A stretch of 64,000 nucleotides of DNA, taken from contig CP092865.1 in assembly GCA_030710605.1 (NCBI GenBank), positions 139,957,505 through 140,021,504 of the forward strand. The letters are read 5' to 3'. Below are positions 54,225 to 63,735 of the stretch, piece after piece. The notes beneath the pieces are model-generated. The model was not told where the DNA came from. It saw only the letters and a list, made by a program, of their open reading frames with translations, and did not search any database. The number at the start of each line of letters is the position of its first letter. Position 1 is the stretch's first letter. A program made the translations under genes and the position numbers. The DNA comes from Cordylochernes scorpioides. Taxonomy: Eukaryota; Arthropoda; Arachnida; Pseudoscorpiones; Chernetidae.

Positions 54225-54540
54225 TTGCATATTAAATTTTCGATACATATTCGAATAGGAGCTATAGACGATCCAGGGTGTGGAGAGAGAAGGCAGGATT
54301 CCAGTCACCTGCTTATTGAATATCCAATCTTCCAGAACTACAGAAATCGGGAAGACATTGAATACAAGGATCTTTTTATGTTTATAAACAGTAAGAACTC
54401 GTATTTTAAATTTAGGAAATTCTGTAAATATATCTATGATTTTCTCTCATGGTTAAAAAACGTAATTGCTAAATATGTACATATTTGTATTTATTTCATT
54501 GGTTGTTTGGGTTTGGTTTCAATTATTTATGTAAAATAGT
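54225..54540 (+). pseudogene. LINE ORF2 C-terminal remnant
   Basis: Encodes CGERRQDSSHLLIEYPIFQNYRN (split reading of a zinc-knuckle-like C-H motif), then a hydrophobic and aromatic tail. The pattern DSSHLLI-YPIF parallels ISHYIIKCKYL and LVHYLFHCPFL in the other LINE fragments. The last cysteine is replaced by Y. It is weak but consistent with its neighbours. Confidence 0.45.
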
Positions 54541-54662
54541 TCTCTGAATTTAGTGTTGTTGCTTGACGCTTGACTGTGGGGATATCTCGTCTGATTTGAA
54601 GGTGATAAATATGTAAATATACCTTCAATAATATATTTATCAGTTGACACATTGTGTAAATA

Positions 54663-55035
54663 CAACAAAAACCTTTATTAAGACACTATTGTCTTACAAG
54701 GGGATTCCCCTAAAAAGTTATATATGTACATGAGTGAGGAGGAAAAACAATTTAGAGGGGAGGGGGAGCAATCAGCCGTTGTCTGTGGAGTTGAGCACTT
54801 CTTCTCTCATTTTATCAATCGCCTTGAAAAATTTAAAATATTTATAAACAAATGTTTTATCCAGCAGGAGAGTAGTAAAGATTTCATTTACATGTTGTTC
54901 ATTGTAGTGATTTAGCCCCGAAATTTCGTGAATTTCCAGTCTCTTTTCATGTAGGAATGGGCAATGGAATAGATAGTGGACCAAATTGTCTTGATACCAA
55001 CATTGCAGAAGTAGCACTTTAAAGGGTCGCTGTTA
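54663..55035 (-). pseudogene. LINE ORF2 extreme C-terminus with 3' tail, minus strand
   Basis: On minus, WYQDNLVHYLFHCPFLHEKR is followed by a helix-rich C-terminus ending after NSTDNG. The 3' UTR ends in hairpin TAAGACA-ATAG-TGTCTTA (54,679-54,696), AATAAAGG and a TTTTTGTTG tail at 54,663. About 80 codons survive. Confidence 0.65.
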
Positions 55036-55470
55036 CAAAATCCCGTGATATTCTCGCGGAAAAGTAGCCATTGTGTAATATCATTCAATAATATCTTATC
55101 TGATTTTTCACCTAAACAAATAGTTAATTGGATATAAACAAAACATTATAAACATCGATTTATCCTTTCCTTGTTGTCGTCCTTTGTTAACTCTACATTG
55201 TGATGTTGAAATACAAGGTTGTCCCACACACAAAAGTTCGTGGTTTTCTTAAAAACTTTGTTTTTATTATTACGTAGCGAATAATATTATTACGGCAAAT
55301 ACATAATAATGGTGGTGTCTTGTCCAATCTCGTCCAATGGAATGGAGGGGATGCCATTGCCCCGTTAGTCAGCCACATTTCAGAGTTCCCTGTTCACGGT
55401 TACCGTAGCGGCTCAGGGCTAACAACACCGTACTAATATACATAATATAAAGACATTATACAATTACTTT
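55036..55470. other. No gene seen
   Basis: Includes a GC-richer patch (55,310-55,430) with no recognised family. Confidence 0.4.
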
Positions 55471-55629
55471 GTAAAAGGACATTTGAAATTTATACCGCAT
55501 GTGTTTCTTTTAAACGAAAAATCAAAATTTTATTTTAAGGAGAAATAACGATTATTTCTCCTTGAAATAAAATTTTGATTTTTCGTTTAAAAGAAACACA
55601 TGCGATATAAATTTCAAATGTCGTTTTAC
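55471..55629. repeat. Long near-perfect palindrome (159 bp)
   Basis: Arms of about 78 bp run inward from GTAAAAGGACATTTGAAATT to the centre AATAACGATTATT. Mismatches are few (for example ATACCGC against ATATCGC). The outward motif TTTAAAAGAAACACATGCGA resembles PLE termini at 10.96 and 37.05 kb. A single, non-palindromic relative lies at about 38,460-38,530 (CCGCAAATGTTTCTTTGAAC onward). It is probably another head-to-head PLE end pair. Confidence 0.7.
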
Positions 55630-57040
55630 AATCACAAGCCGCATTATATTATATTGTATTACAATTACTTTATACATAATACAAAGACATTATACATAAT
55701 GGCGAATAATATTGGTATTCCAAATTTTTGCAAGTGTTTACGAACTTTTAGGACAACCTTGTATCACATTTCTACAACGATATACAACCAATAGCTGATG
55801 ATTAGCAATGAACCGAACATAAAGTTAGCACATGGGTTACATTCCATACATTCCATATATTAGAATAACCAATAGGTGTCATTTTCAAATGACATTTTCT
55901 TTATAGAAATAAAGGTGGTTTAAATAAAGCATTAATGACTAAACGCTTTCTTTGGATTAAGTATTATCCTCCAAAATTTCTGCCAGGATAATTGCCTATC
56001 TTTTTCCAAGAGTAGGCTTCTACAATCCTTCTTTTCCACTGGTATCTATGAAGAATGGGTCTTTTAAACACTATTACGACAACGTTCAAAGGCGGAAACC
56101 GTTAAAATCAGAAAAGACTTAAGAAATGATTTGGCCAAAAAATTCTGGTTGTAATAATTTTGAAAGTGTGTGTTTTTCCATAACTCTAGGTTTTAATTGC
56201 AGACGATTAAAACTGAAACTTAAAAAATTCTCCAAATACCGCTATTTAATATTAGTAAATTGGATTTTCAATTTAAATTGGCATGAACAAACAGCGACGA
56301 TAGAGAATTGAGGGTAACACACATATAGAGATTTATAATTACTTACATATAGGTGCAGGTTAACTACTGGGCAAAATATTCAGCATCAGGGAGGCTGTGA
56401 GGATAAGCGGTGCGTTAGCCGGACAACTAGTGACACGAGCGGTCTAATCCAGACACTGGACGGTGGACAAATGACATCTGGATGACACGGGGCAAGTGCG
56501 GTGTCACGGCTGTGAAATCACAAGCCGGGACTGGTGTCACGAACTGTCTGGGCAACAACTCCCCTGCCTACATTCTGACGGACCACCCGTTTGTACCCTG
56601 GAAACTTGGGCAACCTAGCTGCTGTGACAACAACTCCCCTGCCTACATTCTGGAAGACTACTCACTTGTAGGGAAATGATAGGACACCATTTATTTATAT
56701 AGAAACCAATAAATCAAGAGGACAATTTTCAACCAGACTCCGGACACAAAGGACACATTTTCCGAATGAAGAATGCCATCTAGACGCTTGAACGATTCTG
56801 ATTGGATGGAGCTCTTTCAAGAACGACGATTGGTCATTTGTAACCTGGAAACAGAAGTCACAACAACCAAATATCTCTAAGAGACGAAGATGTTTATCTA
56901 GGAACGTGGTATCTGGCACGGAATCAAAAATTAATTTGGTTAAATAAGCATTTAAGGCTGGCACTCTTCTATTTTTAACCTGGAAATAGAAAGGAACTTT
57001 CTTTAAAAATATTTGGTTGCTATCGCCTTCACATGATAAT
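55630..57040. other. No gene seen; one short tandem duplication
   Basis: At 56,550-56,665 the phrase ACAACTCCCCTGCCTACATT occurs twice about 80 bp apart, with diverged sequence between. A run at 56,100-56,300 is unremarkable. No protein family was recognised. Confidence 0.45.
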
Positions 57041-57046
57041 CATTTA

Positions 57047-57585
57047 TACCACAACAACAACAACAAAAAGGCTTTTATTAGGGCCCATTGCCCTGTATGG
57101 ATTCGCCATACAACAACAAAATAATACAGTAATTTTTTTCCTTTCCCCATGTGCACGTGAGCTTTTGTTTGAAAAGGGATTTAATTACACATCTGTTCTA
57201 GAACTTTCCTCACTACCCATTTTGTGTGTGAATCTATTTACAATTGATCTGTAGAAATTATAGAGTTCTATTGCTATATTTTTCTTTTCTGAAATAGTTC
57301 TCAGCGTCTTCGGTGGGTTGCTAAGTCTCCAGAAGGTGTTTTTAAGAGTTTTTTCTCTTTCTTCACCTAAATATTTGCATTTTATGATATAATGGGAGAT
57401 TTCATCAGATATCATATTTCCACAAATACTGCAGTGAATGTTTTCCTTTTTGATGATGAGAATATGACTTTCTCTATCTAGAGTTGAAGTAATTCTAGTC
57501 CGTGCTATGAAAGCTATTATCTTCGATGACAGATTCCATGACAAGTATCGTTCTGGCATAAAAGAATTACAGAGAAGTTTATAGT
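57047..57585 (-). pseudogene. LINE ORF2 C-terminal region with 3' tail, minus strand
   Basis: On minus from 57,559: RYLSWNLSSKIIAFIARTRI, then the zinc-knuckle-like HCSICGNMISDEISHYIIKC, then EEREKTLKN and a helical C-terminus. The 124-codon frame stops at 57,185. The 3' UTR contains CATACAGGGCAATGGGCCCT (stem AGGGC/GCCCT at 57,080-57,094), AATAAAAGCC and a TTGTTGTTGTTGTTG tail at 57,047. The C-x2-C...H...C pattern is complete here. It is 5'-truncated. Confidence 0.72.
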
Positions 57586-58187
57586 TTAAAAAATTTTCGA
57601 ATTGTCGAGTCTAGCGAAGTCTTGTTGAATAAGCTGTTCTATTTTTGTTTTCATAATGATAACCAATTATACATGTGTTCTCCCAGAGTCTGGGAGATGT
57701 TTCGCAGCGGCCTGTACCAGTATGACGGACTGTTCCCGACGGGAATCTATCGAGGATGATCTAAAACGCTTGCTGCGACAGGACAAGTAAATACTTGCTC
57801 TTGTACTTGGTGAGTATCGACTTGTGAATCCGGTGTGGAGAGAGTTACGATACTTTGACAACAAACTTACTAAGAAGGTTTCCAAAATAAATAATAAATT
57901 TATCCTACCGAGTGAACAGCTTCTGACAATGTTAATTATACGAGGGGTATCATAAAATCACTGCCCCATACTATAATTATATACATAAAGTGAACTATAT
58001 TAGTTTATTTTCAATATAGTTAGCTTGAAAATGTTTATTTTCCACCAACCTTATAATTCCGTTTTATCTTTTTATAGAATGTTTCGTTTTAGTCATCAAT
58101 AACGGCATTAAACACTTCATTAGCATTTACAAATTTCTTTCTTTTCAAATTCCTTTTAGATGTCCGAATAGGAAATAGTCTCAAAGA
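57586..58187. other. No gene seen
   Basis: A GC-richer 200-bp patch at about 57,665-57,890 sits in AT-rich DNA. No similarity was recognised. Confidence 0.4.
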
Positions 58188-58396
58188 CCTAGACTCATAA
58201 ACAAAACTTAAGAGAGTTGTGCCTTTTAGCATGTAAATCGAGATTCAGACAAGAATTGATATTGATAAACAGTGACCTTTATTGGAGAAACAAGAGATAA
58301 CCAAAAGTGTGAACAAAATTTCCTCTGTCTCCTTGAAAAGAAATAGACAACTGGCGATATCAACGACTCTCTTTAAGTTTTGTCTATAAGTGTAGA
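58188..58396. mobile_element. Tc1/mariner-type MITE, diverged copy
   Basis: AGACTCATAAACAAAACTTA at the left and TTTAAGTTTTGTCTATAAGT at the right form inverted ends. Inside are TTGTGCCTTTTAGCATGTAA and CAGTGACCTTTATTGGAGAA as in the 38.7-kb copy. Older than that copy by divergence. Confidence 0.7.
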
Positions 58397-58479
58397 TCTG
58401 GAGAATAAGGAGGTGGTTCCAGACCTATCTTTATATGGTGTTAAATTTTCATGAGGGCTTGTCAAGTATTGTGGAAGTA

Positions 58480-58697
58480 TCTCACACGCGCGCATACTGC
58501 AGGCACGTATACACACATACACACTTCACGCATGCATGTACAAACATACTCCTGCATGCACACACACACACGCACGCAAACAAACACACAGACACGAACG
58601 CACACAAACACAGAAACACACACGCCCGCGCACAAACACAGAAACACACACACGCAAGCATATACAAGCACACAGAAACACACACACGCAAACATAC
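58480..58697. repeat. CA-rich microsatellite, left half
   Basis: Degenerate (CA)n with CACACGCA, AAACACAGA and CAAGCATA phrases. It continues at 63,495 after the Gypsy element, so the insertion split one array. The long frames of H/T/A on plus and C/V on minus are repeat artefacts. Confidence 0.85.
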
Positions 58698-58864
58698 TGT
58701 TGTGTATGTAAATTGTTAAATATCTGTATGTATTTTGCATGTTTTTTATTATTAATATGTAAATATATATTTGTATATATATGACATTAACGGTGCAATT
58801 AAAGAGAAATTGACCAGTAGATAACGGCTGCGTGTTGTGACTAATACTGGGAGGAGACACTACA
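58698..58864 (+). repeat. 5' LTR of Gypsy element 2, 167 bp (short form)
   Basis: Matches the two ends of the 573-bp 3' LTR but lacks about 406 bp between GTAAATA and TATATTTG. Microhomology (ATATAT) at the break fits a deletion. The missing part would include most of U3. Confidence 0.85.
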
Positions 58865-58866
58865 AC

Positions 58867-58880
58867 TGGCGACGAGGACC
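58867..58880 (+). promoter_or_regulatory. Primer-binding site of Gypsy element 2
   Basis: TGGCGACGAGGACC starts two bases after the LTR end; the TGG start fits the complement of a tRNA CCA end. tRNA identity was not resolved. Confidence 0.6.
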
Positions 58881-58953
58881 TGTGGGAACCAGTTCAAGTG
58901 CACTTACGCAGGTGGAGGAAGACGAAATCTAAAGCGAACGAGAAGCCAACAGT

Positions 58954-59738
58954 ATGTCTGGGAGTTCAATGATTGTACCGTTCGGTTTCTTCAGGCCAGG
59001 GGAAGAATCCTTTGAGATTTTCGTTCAGAGGTTTGAAGCAGCCTTTGAGGCAAATGAATTGGAAGAAAAAAAAGAATACCCATCTTTGTTTCTCTGCTGG
59101 ATTCAGAAATGTTGAAACTGGGCAATGATTTATTCTTCCCGAGTACAATGAGAGAACAGCCGTATGAATTGTTAGTACAAAGAATAAAGCTACATCTAGC
59201 TCCAAGAAAGAAGGTGATTCCTCAACGATGCAGGTTCTTAAAAAGAATACAACTGGGGAATGAATCCGTTTCAGAATACCTGCGTGAGCTCAGGCATTTG
59301 GCTATGGATTGCACCTTTGGTGAAATGTTGGAGGTCATGTTACGAGACCGTTTTGTGGCTGGTATAAAGTCGGAAAGCCTTCAGAAGAAATTGTTACAGG
59401 AGGATGACGATGTCACCTTGGACAGGGTATTTTCTATAGCAGTCTCGTTTGAGCTAGCTGAACAAAATGCTAAGGAGCTGCAGGATGGACTAGTGGCTAA
59501 GATGGATTTTGTTCCGGAGGAGATAGAAAGAATGAAGCTCGTAAAGGATGGCAGCATGGGCCCGGTATGCAAAGAAGGGAGACAATTTGTTTCCGATGCG
59601 GCGAAAAAAAACTCTCACCTGGCACCTGCATGTCCACATAAAACAAAATCCTGTTTTAAATGCAAAAGAATTGGACATTTGAGCAGGGTGTGCAAAACGG
59701 GTAAATCATTGCCAGACTGCAGATATGTGCAGGACTAA
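58954..59738 (+). pseudogene. Gag of Gypsy element 2, one frame break
   Basis: Gag would form the particle that packages the RNA. ATG 58,954 opens a frame starting MSGSSMIVPFGFFRPGEESF. An A8 run at 59,066-59,073 throws the frame off, and the first frame stops near 59,107. The rest is open in the second frame to TAA at 59,736-59,738. It includes a capsid-like helical region (ESVSEYLRELRHLAMDC) and one CCHC zinc knuckle, CFKCKRIGHLSRVC, near the end. Total length would be about 260 residues. The stop is followed in the same frame by protease coding, so gag and pol share a frame separated by a single stop. That stop could be a mutation or a real readthrough site. Confidence 0.8.
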
Positions 59739-60200
59739 TTTATTTATTCAGTACAAGGTGATACTGATGCAAAAATAAATCTACATGTTGACGAGTATCA
59801 GTTGTGTTTTGTGGTGGACACGGGAAGTCCCGTCACACTGATACCGAAAACAATTTATGAAAAATACTGGAAGGATAATAAATTATCTCCATCTTATTTA
59901 AAATTGTGTGTGTGTGTGAAATCCTTTTGCGGAAAACCAATAAAAATTATTGGTGAGAGAAGAGTTTTTGTGAAGGAAGCAAATCAAAATTGGCGGTTGA
60001 TAGTTGTAAATGAAGATATTTCGATAGTTTTGTTGGGACGAGAATGGCTAAAAAGTTTAAATCTTGATTTTTCTAGGTTATTGAACATTAGACAAGTAAG
60101 CGAGTCCGATATCAAAGTTATAATAAATAAGTATGCTAATTTATTCAGCAAAGAATTAGGTTGCTTAAAAAACGTCCATATTGATTTTATTAAAAAAAAA
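59739..60200 (+). pseudogene. Pol protease region of Gypsy element 2
   Basis: Follows the gag stop in the same frame. The aspartic protease is marked by VVDTGSPVTLI (catalytic Asp in DTGS) and, about 70 residues later, VLLGREWLKSL. The frame then runs into the RT linker and is thrown off at an A9 run (60,192-60,200). The domain itself is complete. Confidence 0.82.
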
Positions 60201-61340
60201 TACGACTCCTGTGTTTTGTAAGGCGAGAAGTTTGCCTTTTTCTTTGAAGAAAAAAGTAGAAACTGAAATCGATTGTTTGGTTAACGAGGGAATTTTACAA
60301 CCTATTGAGTATGCAAACTGGGCCGCACCTATAGTACCAGTACTAAAGAAAGATGGAAGCCTTAGAATTTGCGGCGATTTCAGATGCACCGCAAATAAGG
60401 CCATAGAATTGGATAAGTATCCGCTGCCATCAATAGACGAAATTTTTTCAAAATTGTCTGGAAATACAGTGTTTTCGTCATTGGACTTATCCAGAGCTTA
60501 TTTGCAGGTCAGGTTATCTGAAGAGGCCAAAAGAGTGGTGAACATTAATACTACGAAGGGGTTATTCGCCTTTAAAAGGTTACCCTATGGAGAAGCTGTA
60601 GCACCAAATAAATTCCAAAGAGTAATGGACAATCTATTTGCAGATATGTCGGGAGTGGCTTGCTACATCGACGACATCCTGGTAGCCGGAAAGGATCATA
60701 GGGATCACGAGCAAAAGCTGGAATTGGTCTTTAAAAGGCTGCAAGAAAAAGGTTTAAGATTAAACAAGGATAAATGCAAATTCGCAGTAAATGCTGTTGA
60801 ATATTTAGGTTTTAAAATAGATAAAAAGGGACTGCATCCCATAAGTAGTACAATAGAAGCGGTGGTAGAGGCGCCTGAACCTACAAACGTTTCTCAATTG
60901 AGATCTTTTATAGGTCTCCTTGTGTGTTACTCTAGGTTTATAAGAAATATTGCAGATATTTTAGCGCCCTTCTATCACCTCTTAAAAAAGAATTCCAAAT
61001 GGAATTGGACTAGCGAACACCGTATATTATTTGCAAAATGCAAAGCATTGCTAACTAACGAGTCGGTGCTGGCCCATTATGATGCAACTAGGGAACTAGT
61101 CCTTGCATGTGACGCCTCTAGCTATGGATTAGGAGTGGTTCTGAGTCACAGGAACGATAGAAAGGAAGAAACTCCTATAGCTATTGCTTCAAGAACGCTA
61201 ACTGAAGCGGAAAGGCGGTATTCTCAATTAGAAAAAGAGGCCTCAAGCATCATTTTTGGTTGTGAGAAATTCCGACAATATCTATTGGGACGTGAATTTA
61301 TGTTGGTCACAGACAACCGACCTTTAATGCACATTTTTTT
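60201..61340 (+). pseudogene. Pol reverse transcriptase and RNase H of Gypsy element 2
   Basis: Continuous 400-codon frame from the A9 run (nominal ATG 60,181) until a T7 run at 61,334-61,340. RT blocks in order: LVNEGILQPIEYANWAAPIV, LDLSRAYLQV (D102) and CYIDDILVAG (catalytic YIDD at 162-165), then EYLGFKI. RNase H follows: LACDASSYGLG (D311), TEAERRYSQLEKEASSI and VTDNRPL. No stop lies inside. Residue G in the usual FG(L/V)xxAP position is retained as YGEAVAP, slightly unusual. After the T7 run the old frame stops within about 15 codons while the new frame carries on with the end of RNase H. Confidence 0.88.
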
Positions 61341-62911
61341 CACCCCAGAAACCGATCCCAATATGTGCTGCATCAAGAATTAAGAGGTGGTCTTTAAAAT
61401 TAGCTGCATTTAAATACACTGTGGAGTTTCGAAAAACTGATGATAATGGCAATGCAGACGCCTTATCACGTTTACCTTTGGGCTCAAAGACCACGGAATC
61501 TTTGGATGAGGATCAGGTGCTTCTCCTTCGGAAAATGAGTGAGGTCCCCTTCTCATTCCAGGATGTGGAAGTTGAGACACGCCGGGATAAATTACTATCA
61601 ATTGTGTTGAGAAATGTTAGGGAAAATAATTGGCAAATTCCAAAGGTATCGCAGGAAAATCCACTTTATTCCTATTATAGGATAAAAGACGAATTAAGTT
61701 GTAAGTTTGGGTGTCTTCAATGGCGTGAAAGAGTGGTAATTCCCCGGAAATTAAGATCCTTAATTTTGGACGATTTACATGAGATGCACCTATGGATGGT
61801 GAAAATGAAAATGATTGCAAGACGGTATTTTTGGTAGCCAGGCATAGATAAAAACATAGAAGAGTTGGCTAGAGATTGCAGAATATGCCAAGAATCTGCA
61901 AGTATGCCGCCGTCTACCATTTCAGAGTGGACTTGGCCTGAGAAGCCGTGGCACCGTCTACACTTAGATCTAGCAGTTCCTTTTATGGGACGAATGTTCA
62001 TGGTCCTTGTAGACGCGTACACCAAATGGCTGGAGATTGTCATCATAAAGGACATTACGAGCAGGACTATCATAGGACATCTTAGGGAGATCTTTGCCAG
62101 ATTTGGATTACCTGAAATTTTGGTAACCGATAATGGCCGACAATTTGTCTCAAGTGAATTTGAAGAATTTACAACAATAAATGGAATAAGACACACAAAA
62201 ACGAGTCCGTACAATCCCAGTACTAATGGCTTAGCTGAGCGTTATGTACGTGAATTCAAAAACTCTTTACGAAAGAACCAAGGAAAGGACAGTATAGAAA
62301 TTAATCTACAGCGATTTTTATTCACCCATAGAGCTTTTCCTCAAACGGTATTAAAAGAGTCTCCCGCGGAACTTTTAATGAAAAGAAGTTTAAGATCCAG
62401 ATTTTCAAATTTGATTCCGAAAATGGCGAAGGTGGGAGAGGTGTACCATGATGCCGTGAGGAAGCAAGAGAATTTTTCGGTCGGCTCTGATGTGTATTTC
62501 CGGAGTTTTGCTAACGGACCAAAATGGAAAAGGGGCAGGATCATGGAACTACTGAGCAGCCGACATTACCTTATAGAAGACGAAGGCCGTTATGTGAAAA
62601 GACACATAAATCAACTAAGGCCAGTTATCAAGAAAGAAGTTCCTGAAGTGAGAGATTTGGTATTGCCGGGTACATCAAGAGACTTTATACTTCCTGGCAC
62701 TTCTAGAGATCACCCTAGGCTTGGAGGACAGGAGAAGAAAATGGAAGAAGCCCCGGAGGTGGACGAAGAATTGAAAGGAGCGGAGTCTTCAGCACAAGAG
62801 GACACTCCAGAACCAGAACCGGGCCCTGCTGCTGCGTCTGTCTCTGTCCCTGTGCGCAGTCCAAGACCGCAGCGATCCAGAAGACCGCCAGACCGGCTGC
62901 ACTACTATTAA
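61341..62911 (+). pseudogene. Pol RNase H end and integrase of Gypsy element 2, one in-frame stop
   Basis: After the frame change, KYTVEFRKTDDNGNADALSR completes RNase H. The integrase zinc domain shows LHEMHLWM (His pair), then a TAG stop at 61,835-61,837 where a tryptophan codon (TGG) is expected, then CRICQ (Cys pair). The catalytic core follows with HLDLAVPF, VTDNGRQF and NGLAERYVRE. In the 348-codon frame from ATG 61,865 these are D35, D89 and E125, with 35 residues between the last two. A C-terminal region with GRIMELLSSRHYLIED resembles a GPY/F or chromo-like tail. The acidic, proline-rich end stops at 62,911, ten bases before the 3' LTR. Confidence 0.88.
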
Positions 62912-62921
62912 GAGGGGAGAT
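62909..62921 (+). promoter_or_regulatory. Polypurine tract of Gypsy element 2
   Basis: AAGAGGGGAGATG directly precedes the 3' LTR start and overlaps the pol stop codon. The position is as expected for plus-strand priming. Confidence 0.75.
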
Positions 62922-63494
62922 GTGTTGTGTATGTAAATTGTTAAATATCTGTATGTATTTTGCATGTTTTTTATTATTAATAAGTAAATATTGTAGTAAC
63001 GTATGGTTGTTGTATCTTGTTGGATGAATGCAGTGTGGCATGTTGGTTTGCAGTCGTGGTGGCCACAATGTTTAGAGTGGTTTCAGGCGTGATTGGGATT
63101 ACACAAAAGGACGAGGCATGTTGGTTGGCACCATAGAGATGGCGAGAGAGTGCGTTTAGCCGACACTGGTAGGGGAGAGATCTGTCTAGAGGCGTCTGTA
63201 AGCATTGTCCCCAAGCCGACTAATCTGTTTGAGTAAGAAAGGGCACACCTAGGAACCCGACTTGTTTTTCGGACCTCTTTCCTCCTTCTGGCATCGACTG
63301 TCACTCACTCGAAATTTTATTTGTCACTTTGGCAATTACATATACATTTATACAATACATGGAGACATAGATATATTGGAATATATTACAACATATATAT
63401 TTGTATATATATGACATTAACGGTGCAATTAAAGAGAAATTGACCAGTAGATAACGGCTGCGTGTTGTGACTAATACTGGGAGGAGACACTACA
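62922..63494 (+). repeat. 3' LTR of Gypsy element 2, 573 bp (long form)
   Basis: Carries about 406 bp (near 62,991-63,396) absent from the 5' LTR. This segment is GC-richer than the ends and lacks a clear target duplication. I think it is the normal U3 content, with the 5' LTR deleted. Confidence 0.85.
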
Positions 63495-63735
63495 CATACA
63501 AACACACACGCAAGCATATACAAACAAACAGAAACACACACACACACTCGAAAGCATACAAACACACTCGAAAGCATACAAACACACACGCAAGCAAATA
63601 CAAGCACACAGAAACAGTTACGCACGCACACGCAAGCATACTAGCACACAGAAACAGTTACGCACGCACACGCAAGCATACTAGCACACAGAAACACACA
63701 CGAAATCATACACACACACATTCGTACAGACACAT
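63495..63735. repeat. CA-rich microsatellite, right half
   Basis: Begins with the CATAC duplication, then CACACACGCAAGCATA-type phrases; ACAGAAACAGTTACGCACGC occurs twice about 50 bp apart. Same array as 58,480-58,697. Confidence 0.85.

Larger units (their letters stand above)
58698..63494 (+). mobile_element. Ty3/Gypsy LTR retrotransposon 2, 4.8 kb, near full length
   Basis: LTRs beginning TGTTGTGTATG and ending GACACTACA bound the element (58,698-58,864 and 62,922-63,494). A 5-bp duplication CATAC flanks it (58,693-58,697 and 63,495-63,499). The order is PBS, gag, protease, RT, RNase H, integrase, purine tract. Gene order with integrase last is Ty3/Gypsy. No env-like gene. Coding is broken by frame changes at three homopolymer runs and by two in-frame stops, so as read it is not functional. 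The copy looks young because all domains are present. Confidence 0.92.

Noticed and set aside
53724-54235. Arg/Leu-rich 119-codon minus frame and 150-codon plus frame over the SPTLC2 5' end
   Set aside because: Shadow frames of the GC-rich start of the SPTLC2 coding region.
58435-58860. His/Thr-rich and Cys/Val-rich frames
   Set aside because: Translation of the CA-rich microsatellite on either strand.
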